Origin: Flavobacterium sp. 11
Lineage (GTDB): Bacteria; Bacteroidota; Bacteroidia; Flavobacteriales; Flavobacteriaceae
DNA length: 64,000 bases
Assembly: GCF_002754315.1 (NCBI RefSeq)
Contig: NZ_PEFE01000001.1
Coordinates: 992,001 to 1,056,000 of the forward strand
Direction of reading: 5' to 3'
Shown: piece after piece, positions 9,378 through 18,008 of the stretch
How positions within the stretch are numbered: position 1 is the stretch's first letter
How the letters are laid out: each line of letters opens with the position of its first letter
Notes under the pieces: generated by a model
Told to the model about the DNA's origin: nothing
Databases searched by the model: none
What the model saw: the letters and a program-made list of their open reading frames with translations, nothing else
Translations under genes and position numbers: made by a program

Positions 9378-10307
9378 ATGATAACAAGTGTTTTTAGAAA
9401 ATCTACACCATTAAATTTTTCATTGGTCGTAATTTTAATGCTGGTTTTCTTTTCTATATACCAATTTCAAGATTTATCCTGGATGAATTCCTTTGTATTA
9501 ATTTCAAAAAAGGGAATGTTGTTTTGTGTTTTATTGGCATCTGTTTTTATCACGAATTTTGTTGTTAAGAAAAACGGATTGAGTAAAGACAGCAGCTACA
9601 CAGTTTTTTTTTACTTTTTGTTTCTACTTTTTTTTCCTTCAGTATTAGATAATTTAAATCTGATTTTGTCTAATTTCTTTATTCTTTTGGCGCTTCGCCG
9701 ATTGATTTCATTGCAATCCCTGAAAGCTTCCAAAGAAAAAATATTTGATGCCTCTTTATGGGTTTTTTTAGCGGCACTATTTCATTTTTGGAGTATAATT
9801 TTCATAGTGCTGGTTTTTATATCCATAATTTTCCATGTTTCCAGAGATTATAGAAACTGGATATTGCCTTTTATCGCTTTTTTTATTGTTGGAATTCTGT
9901 TCATGATTTATGCAACAGTTTTCGATTTGGATGTTCTTGAATACATCATTAAAAGTGTACAAATCAATTTTGAAATCGACTATTTCACGAATAATTATCA
10001 AAACGGGGCTTTATCAATTTACGCGACTGTAGCTTTGTTTTTCTTGGTTTCCATGTTTGCCACATTATCAAACAGACCACAATTGTTACATACTTCTTTC
10101 AAAAAAATCATCGCCTCTTTCTTCATCGGAGTTGTGATTTTTCTGATTTCGGCAAATAAAAGTAATGATTTGTTGCTGTTTACATTTGCGCCTTTGGCCA
10201 TGATGGCAACCAGCCATATTGAAATTCCTCAAGAAAAATTAAATCAGGAATTAGTGATGTATGTGCTGACTGCCTGCAGTTTTTTTGCTTTTTTCTCCCA
10301 ATTATAA
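9378..10307 (+). CDS. Polytopic membrane protein (DUF6427-like)
   Basis: The product is 309 residues and is almost entirely made of hydrophobic stretches, with roughly eight to nine predicted membrane spans and no signal peptide. The N-terminus MITSVFRKSTPLNF is typical of the flavobacterial family I know as DUF6427. No enzymatic motif is visible. Its last six bases overlap the end of the convergent upp gene. The arrangement with the small membrane protein at 9005 and DUF4254 downstream suggests an envelope role, but this is only a context argument. Confidence 0.75.
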   Translation: MITSVFRKSTPLNFSLVVILMLVFFSIYQFQDLSWMNSFVLISKKGMLFCVLLASVFITNFVVKKNGLSKDSSYTVFFYFLFLLFFPSVLDNLNLILSNFFILLALRRLISLQSLKASKEKIFDASLWVFLAALFHFWSIIFIVLVFISIIFHVSRDYRNWILPFIAFFIVGILFMIYATVFDLDVLEYIIKSVQINFEIDYFTNNYQNGALSIYATVALFFLVSMFATLSNRPQLLHTSFKKIIASFFIGVVIFLISANKSNDLLLFTFAPLAMMATSHIEIPQEKLNQELVMYVLTACSFFAFFSQL

Positions 10308-10955
10308 TTTTTCACCGTACGCTAAATCTCCAGCATCTCCCAATCCTGGTACAATATAACTGTGCTCGTTTAGTTTTTCATCCAAAGCAGCAACCCAAAG
10401 ATGACAGTTTTCCGGCAAATGTTCTTCAAGATAAGCAATACCTTCCGGAGCGGCAATCACAACAGCAATGTGAATTTCTTTTGGCGTCCCTCTCTCCATT
10501 AATTTATTGAAAACGGCAACAATAGATTGACCGGTTGCAAGCATGGGATCTACTAATACTAGGTTTTTTTCATTTATAGCAGCAATGGCTTGGTATTGCA
10601 CTAAAATATCAAAATAATCGTCATTGTTTGGATGGTGTCTAAAGGCGGAAATGAAACCATTTTCGGCATTATCAAAATAATTCAGAAACCCTAAATGTAA
10701 GGGTAAACCAGCGCGTAAAATGGAACATAAAACCAATTGATCCTTAATCTCAGTTGTTGTTTTTATACCTAAAGGAGTTTGGATTTCGACACTTTTGTAG
10801 TGTAATTTTTTACTTAATTCATACGCCATTATTTCACCAATACGTTCAATATTTCTTCGGAAACGCATGCTGTCATTGTGAACATTTACATTTCGTATTT
10901 GTCCTAAAAAATGATTTAGGATGCTATTGTCTTCTGATAAATAATGGATTTGCAT
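10302..10955 (-). CDS. upp: Uracil phosphoribosyltransferase
   Basis: The product is 217 residues. It has the PRPP-binding loop LVDPMLATGQSIVAVF and the uracil-binding C-terminus IVPGLGDAGDLAYG, both diagnostic for Upp. The reaction converts uracil and PRPP to UMP for pyrimidine salvage. The gene is transcribed divergently from DUF4254 across about 87 bases and convergently with the DUF6427-like gene. Confidence 0.95.
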   Translation of the reverse strand: MQIHYLSEDNSILNHFLGQIRNVNVHNDSMRFRRNIERIGEIMAYELSKKLHYKSVEIQTPLGIKTTTEIKDQLVLCSILRAGLPLHLGFLNYFDNAENGFISAFRHHPNNDDYFDILVQYQAIAAINEKNLVLVDPMLATGQSIVAVFNKLMERGTPKEIHIAVVIAAPEGIAYLEEHLPENCHLWVAALDEKLNEHSYIVPGLGDAGDLAYGEKL

Positions 10956-11015
10956 GTTTTTATTTTTGCTATTAAACTTATAAATATTTTTATAATCTAT
11001 AAAAGTATAAAAAAG

Positions 11016-11023
11016 TATCTTTG
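11016..11023 (+). promoter_or_regulatory. Candidate -7 promoter box for DUF4254/GT9 operon
   Basis: TATCTTTG matches TAnnTTTG and lies 20 bases before the ATG at 11043. It also argues against the longer open frame that begins at 10944. Confidence 0.4.
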
Positions 11024-11042
11024 TCCTTTAAAATATAAAGAT

Positions 11043-11648
11043 ATGTTTTCAAAATTAGCTTATTCAGTATTCGAACAAAGTATTAAAGATTATCATCAGT
11101 TTGATAATGTAGACCAACCGATTAATAACCCTTTCCCAAAAGATAAATTTGAGCATTTGTTGTATCACAAAAACTGGATTGATACCGTTCAATGGCATTT
11201 TGAGGACATTATTCGTGATCCAAACATTGATCCTGTTGCTGCTTTGACTTTGAAAAGAAGAATCGATGCTTCTAATCAAGAACGCACTGATATGGTGGAA
11301 TATATTGACAGTTATTTTCTTCAAAAATACAGTCATGTAAAAGTAAAAGAGAATGCAAAAATCAACTCAGAAAGTCCGGCTTGGGCTTTTGACAGATTGT
11401 CTATTTTGGCATTGAAAATTTATCACATGCAAGAAGAAGCTACTCGTGCCGAAGCTTCACAAGATCATAGAGATAAATGTCAAGCAAAGTTGAATATTTT
11501 ATTGGAACAAAGAACAGATTTGTCTTTGGCTATCGATGATTTATTGACAGACATTGAAAATGGAGATAAATTCATGAAAGTGTACAAGCAAATGAAAATG
11601 TACAACGATGATGATTTGAATCCTGTTTTGTATCAAAACAAGAAGTAA
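11043..11648 (+). CDS. DUF4254 family protein
   Basis: The product is 201 residues starting MFSKLAYSVFEQSIKDYH, helical in character, with no signal peptide or membrane segment. It matches the Bacteroidota family DUF4254, almost always found just upstream of a heptosyltransferase-like gene, as here (three bases apart). That linkage suggests a role in LPS or glycolipid biosynthesis, but no biochemical function is established. The open frame extends upstream to 10944; the ATG at 11043 is chosen because it follows a -7 box and gives the usual N-terminus. Confidence 0.88.
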   Translation: MFSKLAYSVFEQSIKDYHQFDNVDQPINNPFPKDKFEHLLYHKNWIDTVQWHFEDIIRDPNIDPVAALTLKRRIDASNQERTDMVEYIDSYFLQKYSHVKVKENAKINSESPAWAFDRLSILALKIYHMQEEATRAEASQDHRDKCQAKLNILLEQRTDLSLAIDDLLTDIENGDKFMKVYKQMKMYNDDDLNPVLYQNKK

Positions 11649-11651
11649 TTT

Positions 11652-12707
11652 TTGACAACCTCAAAATTGTCAAATAAAATAAAGCATATAGCCGTCATGA
11701 GACTTTCCGCAATGGGAGATGTCGCCATGACGGTTCCTGTTTTACGCACTTTTGTAAACCAGCATCCGGAAATTAAAATCACAATGATTTCCAGACCTTT
11801 TTTCAAACCTTTTTTTGAAGGGATTCCTAATATTACTTTTTTTGCTTTCGATGAAAAAGAACGACACAAAGGATTTTTGGGGTTGTTGCGTTTGTTCCAA
11901 GATTTAAAAGGTTTAAATATTGATGCTTTTGCCGATTTACACAACGTGTTGCGCTCTAAAATTATCCGAAACCTTTTTGCTTTAAGCGAAAAAAAAACAG
12001 CTTCGGTTGATAAGGGAAGAGCAGAAAAAAAAGCATTAACACAACCCGAAAATAAAGTGTTCCAGCAACTGCCAACAATGTTTGAAAGACACGTAAAAGT
12101 TTTTGAACAACTCGGTTTTACGGTTGATTTATCATCCCGAAGTGTCGGGACAGTTTTTCCTGAAAAAGCAGTTTTGAGTCCGGAAATTCTAGCGGTAATT
12201 GGAGAAAAAAGTAAAAAACTAATAGGAATAGCTCCTTTTGCACAATACGATTCTAAAGTATATCCGCTGGATTTGATGCAGGAAGTCATCAATCAATTAT
12301 CGAAAAATTTAGACTATAAAATTTTACTTTTTGGTGGTGGAAAAAAGGAAATCGAAATCCTGGATTCGTTTTCTGCTAATAAAGAAAACGTCATCAATAT
12401 GGCGGGCAAAATTAAATTCCAACAGGAATTGCAACTCATCAGTAATCTGGATGTAATGCTTTCCATGGATTCCGGAAATGCCCATATAGCAGCTATGCTT
12501 GGGGTTAAAGTCATTTCACTTTGGGGCGCGACGCATCCGTATGCGGGATTTTCACCGTTTAATCAGCCTTTAGAAAATGCGTTGGTTTCGGATAGAAATC
12601 AGTTTCCAAAACTACCCACTTCAGTTTATGGAAATAAAAAAGTAGAAGGATATGAAGATGTCATGCGAACGATTACTGTCGACTCTATTATAAAGGTTTT
12701 AAATTAG
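11652..12707 (+). CDS. Glycosyltransferase family 9 (heptosyltransferase-like)
   Basis: The product is about 351 residues with the N-terminal motif RLSAMGDVAMTVPVLRTF (the acceptor-side loop of ADP-heptose:LPS heptosyltransferases) and the C-terminal donor-binding MDSGNAHIAAMLG followed by LWGATHPYAGF. The start is uncertain: a TTG at 11652, three bases after DUF4254, fits translational coupling; the first in-frame ATG at 11697 would remove residues expected before the motif. A small perfect palindrome (TCCCGA-AGTG-TCGGGA) lies inside the gene at 12135-12150 and resembles an intergenic repeat captured in coding sequence. The 3' end has a degenerate partial duplicate at about 16609-16660. Confidence 0.9.
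   Translation: MTTSKLSNKIKHIAVMRLSAMGDVAMTVPVLRTFVNQHPEIKITMISRPFFKPFFEGIPNITFFAFDEKERHKGFLGLLRLFQDLKGLNIDAFADLHNVLRSKIIRNLFALSEKKTASVDKGRAEKKALTQPENKVFQQLPTMFERHVKVFEQLGFTVDLSSRSVGTVFPEKAVLSPEILAVIGEKSKKLIGIAPFAQYDSKVYPLDLMQEVINQLSKNLDYKILLFGGGKKEIEILDSFSANKENVINMAGKIKFQQELQLISNLDVMLSMDSGNAHIAAMLGVKVISLWGATHPYAGFSPFNQPLENALVSDRNQFPKLPTSVYGNKKVEGYEDVMRTITVDSIIKVLN
12135..12150. repeat. Palindrome inside the GT9 gene
   Basis: TCCCGA, a four-base loop AGTG, then TCGGGA. It encodes part of DLSSRSVGT in frame. The sequence style matches short palindromic units that normally sit between genes in flavobacterial genomes, so it may be a tolerated insertion in a surface loop. Confidence 0.4.
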
Positions 12708-12954
12708 TGTAAACAAGTGAGTTTAATCAAATTCATAGTTAGGTTTATTGTTTTTTTAGCTATTTATTTGAAGGAATAATTTTATAAATTATTTAACAAA
12801 TAGGTTTTAAATTATTAGTATTAAAAATACTACTTTGGCTTGCTGTGAGTTAGACCTTACAAATCAAGTTTCAATTAGGAGAAAGAGGCGCTTTTTTAAT
12901 CAAGTTGCTTTTAGAAATCCTGAAATGCTAATACAATAAAAATAGAAACTATTT

Positions 12955-15734
12955 ATGCTAAAAATTACTGTAACAACTGCAATTTTGTTCTTATTCTCTT
13001 TATCGGCGTTTTCTCAAAAAGCAAACCTTTCGGGTGTTTTAAAGGAAGGAAGCGAAAAAACCCCCATTTACAATTCGGTTGTTGCTTTATTAACCCCCAA
13101 AGACTCTATTTTATATAAGTTTACCCGATCGGATAAAGACGGAAACTTTAATCTCAAAAATGTAAAAGCAGGAAATTATATACTGATGACAGCTCATAGC
13201 CAATATGCTGATTATGTAGATGCCATAACTGTTGAAGAAGGCGAAAAAAAAATGGGGACAATTGCATTGATAAGCAAAATTAATGCGCTAAGAGAAGTAA
13301 TTATAAAGACGGGTTCTATTAAAATTAAAGGAGATACGACCAGTTATAGGGCAAGTGATTTTAAAGTAGATGCCAATGCCAATGTAGAAGAATTACTAAA
13401 AAAACTACCAGGAATACAAGTAGATAAAAATGGGACCATAAAAGCCATGGGCGAAACGGTAGAAAAAGTATTGGTAGATGGCGAAGAATTTTTTGGTGAC
13501 GACCCTGGCATGGCGGTAAAAAACTTACGAGCAGATGCGGTAAAAGAAGTACAAGTTTTTAATAAGAAAAGTGATCAAGCCGAGTTTACAGGAATTGATG
13601 ATGGCGACACAAAAAAAACAATTAACCTAAAATTAAAGGAGGATAAAAAGAAAGGCTATTTTGGTAAAGTAGATGCTGCAAACGGACCATTAGCAAATAT
13701 GGATTCCAGATACAATAGCAATCTTATGTTTAGCTCTTTTAAAGGCAAAAGAAAACTATCCGCTTTTTTATTAAATGGGAATACAGGTCAGGATGGACTT
13801 GATTGGCAAGACAGTGAAAAATTTGGAGCACGGGATGATATAAGCATGAACATGGATGACGATGGAAATGTAAGTTATGAATGGACGGGCGGCAATACTG
13901 ATGAAGAACCGTATGTTGACACTCAAAATGGTTTTATCAAAAACACCAACGCAGGATTGCAATACAGCAACAAGTGGAATGATAAGCAAACATTGAATCT
14001 ATCGCCAAAATATAATAAGCAAATTTACACCAACAATAATAGCAGGATTACTCAAACACAAGTGGGAGAAACCCAGTTAAACAATTCTACATCCACGGTA
14101 AGCAATGTAAACAGAAGTAATTTTAAATTAAATGCTACTTACGACGTAAAATTAGATTCTGTTAACTCGATAAAATTTACCGCCAAAACCAATTTTTATG
14201 ATACGGAAAGCGATGAATTTACAAACGGAAGTACCACAGGAGGTGACGGATTGTTAAAAAACAAACAGGAAAAAACATTCATTACAAAATCGGATAAGGA
14301 ATCGTTGTTTGCCAGTGTTTTGTTCAAACATAAATTTACCAAAGCCCGTCGTACATTTTCCGCAAACGGTAGTTGGAACACGTTGAATACAGATGCAAAT
14401 AATTTTTTAAAGTCTTCCAACGAAAGTTATGAAGGAGGTGTTTTTTCCTCCAGAGATGATGTGGACCAAAACAAAATAGGAGAAAAAACAAATCAAAATC
14501 TTGCTGTAAACGTTAATTATACAGAGCCTATTGGTAAGAAATTTGCATTGCAATTTGCCTATCAAATTACTCATAACACTGGCGAAAGCAATTATTTAAC
14601 CTACGATTATTCAGATGTTACAGGCAAGTATGATGTGATTGTAGATTCTCTATCAAACCAGTTCAAACAGACAATAACAACGAACAAGCCCAATATAAAA
14701 TTGAGTTATAATGCCAAAAAAATAAATTATAGCTTAGGAAGTGGCTTTGGTTTTACTTCGTTTGATTTGCAAGATCAAACCTTAAACAAAGAATACAAGC
14801 GCAGCTATACCAACTTTTTCCCAACTGCAAATTTCTCCTATAAGTACAAAAGCAACAGTAATTTACGTTTCAATTATCAAGGGGCAACCAAACAGCCTAC
14901 TATAGATCAATTACAGCCTTTGAGGAATAATCAAGATTTTTTTAATCAAACTTTAGGGAATCCGGATTTAAAGCAATCCTTTACCAATAGTATAAGCATA
15001 TCACACAATACTTATAGTATTTTGACAGAATCGCATTTTTACCAAAATATTTTTTTAGAACGACTTCCAATTTAATTTCTTACAATAAAGATATAGATCC
15101 GGAAAGTGCTAAAACGATTACCACACCTATAAACACAAACGGTAATTTTTCTGGTAATTTTTATTTTGGATATGGGTTTAAGGTAAAAAAAATAGATTTA
15201 CAGGTTAATCTTAATCCATCTGTTAGCTACAACAAATCGGTACTTAGTATTAATAGCAAAATCAATAATTCCAGTACTTTAAATTCAGGATTTTCAATTT
15301 ATTTAAATAAATCAAAAGATAAGAAATACGAATTTAGTTTAAGTAATAGATTTTCAAATAACAGAAACAGTACTTCTCAAAACGATGAAGTAAAATCATT
15401 TAACACTAATAATTTGGATCTGAATATAGGGGTTTATTTTAGAGAAAAATGGAAATTGTCCACCGACTACAATTTAAATTCTCGTCAAAAAACGACCGAC
15501 TTCCAAACCAATCTTACCAATCAATTGTGGAATGCAAGGTTGCAACGCACTTTCAAAAACGATGAGTTTACGGCTTATATTCTCGTAAGGGATATTTTGA
15601 ATCAAAATGTAGGCATCAATAGATATGTTTATGAAAACATAATAGGTGAGGAACGAAACGACAGGCTAAAAAGATATGCTATGATAGGCTTTACCTGGAA
15701 TTTTAAAAACAAAGGAGAAAAGGAGAAACAGTAA
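12955..15734 (+). pseudogene. Outer membrane beta-barrel (TonB-linked, CarboxypepD_reg-like) protein with a -1 frameshift
   Basis: The first frame (12955-15075) gives 706 residues: a signal peptide ending near FSLSAFSQ, a carboxypeptidase-regulatory-like domain (residues about 22-100), a plug-like region with VEELLKKLPGIQVDKNG and VLVDGEEFFGDDP, then beta-barrel strands. It stops in the barrel at 15073-15075. The protein continues without a break in the -1 frame from about 15057 to a stop at 15732-15734. Joined, the product would be about 926 residues, a normal family size. The shift is at a run of seven T (15050-15056); eight T would restore one frame. The heptamer T TTT TTA at 15051-15057 is in the right phase for -1 slippage. 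The gene is followed by a GLPGLI-family gene, a common pairing in Bacteroidota. It may be a sequencing error, a real mutation, a phase-variable tract or recoding. Confidence 0.75.
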
Positions 15735-15750
15735 AGAAATAAATTAGCAA

Positions 15751-15775
15751 CTGTCCTGAACGAAGTTCAAGGAAT
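15751..15775. repeat. Degenerate intergenic hairpin repeat
   Basis: TCCTGAAC-GAA-GTTCAAGGA forms an imperfect hairpin. It resembles the dispersed element with core CCTTCGAC...GCTCAGG found between genes in many flavobacterial genomes. It lies between the frameshifted receptor and the GLPGLI gene. Confidence 0.4.
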
Positions 15776-15813
15776 TGCAATAATGAGCATTCAAAAAATC
15801 TAATTATCAACAT

Positions 15814-16575
15814 ATGAAATCAATACTTTTTTTTATAGCAGCACTACTTTTTACAACTACATCAAAAGCACAGCAATTTATAGATGAAGCTGTAATTGAA
15901 TATGAAGTAAATACTAATCTCAAAAAAACGATGAGCAATGACAGTTGGGATGAGATGATGAAAGAGAACCTGTCCGACCTAAAAATATCCTATTTCACCT
16001 ATACTTTTGCGGATAACAAAAGCATCTACAAATTTGACAGATGGAGTCCAAAAACAAGAATACCAAAACACGAAAAAGATGCGGATGAAGAAAACATCTG
16101 GTATTCTGATTTTGCGACAAGAAAAATGAATATGCAAAAGCAAATAGTGGGAACTAATTTTGTAATAGATGACAGCATACCAAATATACAATGGAAAATC
16201 ACCAATGAGCATAGAGAAATTGCAGGTTATAATTGCCGAAAAGCCGTTGGAAAAATAATGGATGACGTATATGTGTTTGCTTTTTACACGGATGACATCA
16301 CCATTTCTGGCGGTCCATGTTCTATAAATGGTTTACCGGGTATGATTTTGGGGCTTTCAATACCAAGATTATATACTTCGTTTATAGCTACCAAAATAGA
16401 TTTAAAAATCATTAACCCATCTGACATAAAACCAATCACAGCCAAAAAAACCTATGATTTAGTGGGTCTGAAATCGATGATAGAAGAAAAAACAAAGGAT
16501 TGGTTCAAATATGGCGAGGATAAAGAAGAAAACAAAAGACAAAAAAATCTTTTCTTGTGGAATGCTTTTCTATAA
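15814..16575 (+). CDS. GLPGLI family protein
   Basis: The product is 253 residues with an N-terminal signal peptide (FFIAALLFTTTSKAQQ). The family-defining motif is present as SINGLPGMILGLSIP around residues 168-182, preceded by the conserved AGYNCRKAVGKI region. GLPGLI proteins are exported Bacteroidota proteins, commonly encoded beside TonB-linked outer membrane proteins as here, and their function is unknown; a role in peptide or metal handling with the partner receptor has been guessed. It ends 245 bases before the next gene; that gap holds a relic of the GT9 3' end. Confidence 0.9.
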   Translation: MKSILFFIAALLFTTTSKAQQFIDEAVIEYEVNTNLKKTMSNDSWDEMMKENLSDLKISYFTYTFADNKSIYKFDRWSPKTRIPKHEKDADEENIWYSDFATRKMNMQKQIVGTNFVIDDSIPNIQWKITNEHREIAGYNCRKAVGKIMDDVYVFAFYTDDITISGGPCSINGLPGMILGLSIPRLYTSFIATKIDLKIINPSDIKPITAKKTYDLVGLKSMIEEKTKDWFKYGEDKEENKRQKNLFLWNAFL

Positions 16576-16608
16576 TGGGTTAATAAGTTGATTTTAAATT
16601 TGGTACTA

Positions 16609-16660
16609 CAACTCATCAGTAATTAAGATGTGATGCGAAGGATTGCTGTTGAAGTGATTG
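16609..16660 (+). pseudogene. Relic of a GT9 gene 3' end
   Basis: Bases 16609-16623 match 12432-12446 of the intact GT9 gene exactly (15 bases), and the match continues with few differences to 16636. The bases from 16627 on match the GT9 end from 12657 (gatgt.atgcgaa.gatt.ctgt.ga). The two matched parts are 225 bases apart in the intact gene but share one GATGTNATGC block here, as if an internal deletion had occurred between the two Asp-Val-Met codon sites. It has no coding capacity. It suggests that the receptor and GLPGLI genes entered by an event that duplicated, or brought in a paralogue of, the GT9 3' end. Confidence 0.6.
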
Positions 16661-16753
16661 TTTAAAAAATTTAAAGTGTTTTGAACCATTAAGGAATTTA
16701 GAAAAATTAAGTCTTAAATTATATATCACAAGATGTTTTTACAACATTTAGTT

Positions 16754-16790
16754 AAAAAAAAGAGTTTGCACATTGCAAACTCTTTTTTTT
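16754..16790. terminator. Bidirectional rho-independent terminator
   Basis: AGAGTTTGCA, three-base loop, TGCAAACTCT, flanked by an A run on the left and a T run on the right. The perfect 10-base stem serves the plus-strand genes ending before it and the minus-strand gene ending at 16822. Confidence 0.9.
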
Positions 16791-16821
16791 AATTGAACAC
16801 CGCTAAAAATGAAACAGTTTT

Positions 16822-17874
16822 CTATACGTCATCATAATCTACATAAATAGTTTCTGATGTTGGATGCGCTTGACAGGTAAGAATCAAACCATCTGCTATT
16901 TCTTTATCGGTAAGAATAGAGTTTTTAGTCATTTCGGCAGTTCCGGAGGTAACGCGAGCCAGACAGCTGCTACAGATTCCGCCTTGGCAAGAATACGGAG
17001 CATCAATGCCTTGTTTTAAAGCAGCATCAAGAACAGTTTGTTTTTGTGACATTTCGAAAGTCGTTTCCTCATCATCTACCATTATAGTGATTTTAGAATG
17101 TCCTTCTAATGATTTTTCTATTTTGTTTTCTTTGGTAGAAGAAGAAAATAATTCAAATTTTATGGCTGATTCTTTAATATTATGCTCTTTCAAAACGCCA
17201 GAAACAGTATTGATCATTTCTTCCGGTCCACATAAATAGAACTTATCAAATTCTAATTCTTTGTGTTTGTTATTCAAAACAAAATTCACAGTCGATTTTT
17301 CAATTCGCCCAAACAAAGCATTTTCTGCTTTGGCTTGACTGAAAACATAATGTACAAAAAGGCGACCCACATATTGCAATTGCAAATCGTGTAATTCTTG
17401 ATGAAAGATGGTTTCTTCGGGAGATTTGTTTCCGTAAACCAATACAAAAGAACTTTTAGGTTCATTTTTTAGTATTGATTTTAAGATGGAAAGTACTGGT
17501 GTAATTCCGCTTCCGGCTACAAAAGCGACGTAGTTTTTTTGTCGGCCAACTTGTGGTTCGAAAGTAAATTTTCCTTCCGGTTTTCCTACTTCAAGAACAT
17601 CTCCAGCTTTTAGTTTTGTGTTAGCAAACTGAGAGAAAGCACCGTTTTTCACTGCTTTCACTGCAATACGCAATTCTCCGCTGTCAGGAGCCGAACAAAT
17701 AGAATACGCACGACGAATTTCCTCGCCGTCCAAGGTTAATCTTAAATTGATATATTGACCTGCAACAAAAGTATAATTTGCTTTTAATTCCTCAGGTACG
17801 TTAAAAAGTATGGAAACAGCGTCTTTGGTTTCGCGTTTTACTTCTTTTATTATTAGTTTTAAAAAAGATGGCAT
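16822..17874 (-). CDS. PaaE-like NAD(P)H:ferredoxin-type oxidoreductase with C-terminal 2Fe-2S domain
   Basis: The product is 350 residues in three parts: an FAD-binding barrel (residues 1-110, with RAYSICSAP), an NAD(P)-binding domain (GSGITPVLSILKSIL; FYLCGPEEMI), and a plant-type ferredoxin domain from about 265 with the cluster cysteines in PYSCQGGICSSCLARV and a fourth in ILTCQAHP. This is the layout of phenylacetyl-CoA epoxygenase reductase PaaE and related monooxygenase reductases. No paaABCD genes are in the window, so it is likely a stand-alone reductase feeding an oxygenase or desaturase encoded elsewhere. Confidence 0.92.
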   Translation of the reverse strand: MPSFLKLIIKEVKRETKDAVSILFNVPEELKANYTFVAGQYINLRLTLDGEEIRRAYSICSAPDSGELRIAVKAVKNGAFSQFANTKLKAGDVLEVGKPEGKFTFEPQVGRQKNYVAFVAGSGITPVLSILKSILKNEPKSSFVLVYGNKSPEETIFHQELHDLQLQYVGRLFVHYVFSQAKAENALFGRIEKSTVNFVLNNKHKELEFDKFYLCGPEEMINTVSGVLKEHNIKESAIKFELFSSSTKENKIEKSLEGHSKITIMVDDEETTFEMSQKQTVLDAALKQGIDAPYSCQGGICSSCLARVTSGTAEMTKNSILTDKEIADGLILTCQAHPTSETIYVDYDDV

Positions 17875-18008
17875 GTGATTATTTTTTTACAAAAGTAGGA
17901 AATGGCAAATAAATGAAGATTATAAATAAGTGTTTTTTTATATTTGATGTAACGTTTTCTTATTTTGACTACATACTATAAAACCAAAATAACCAAAATA
18001 ACCAAACT

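Noticed and set aside
11633-12292. Minus-strand open frame of 219 codons
   Set aside because: It lies opposite the GT9 gene, has no family motifs, and its Ser/Lys/Phe-rich content is typical of a reverse-strand shadow.
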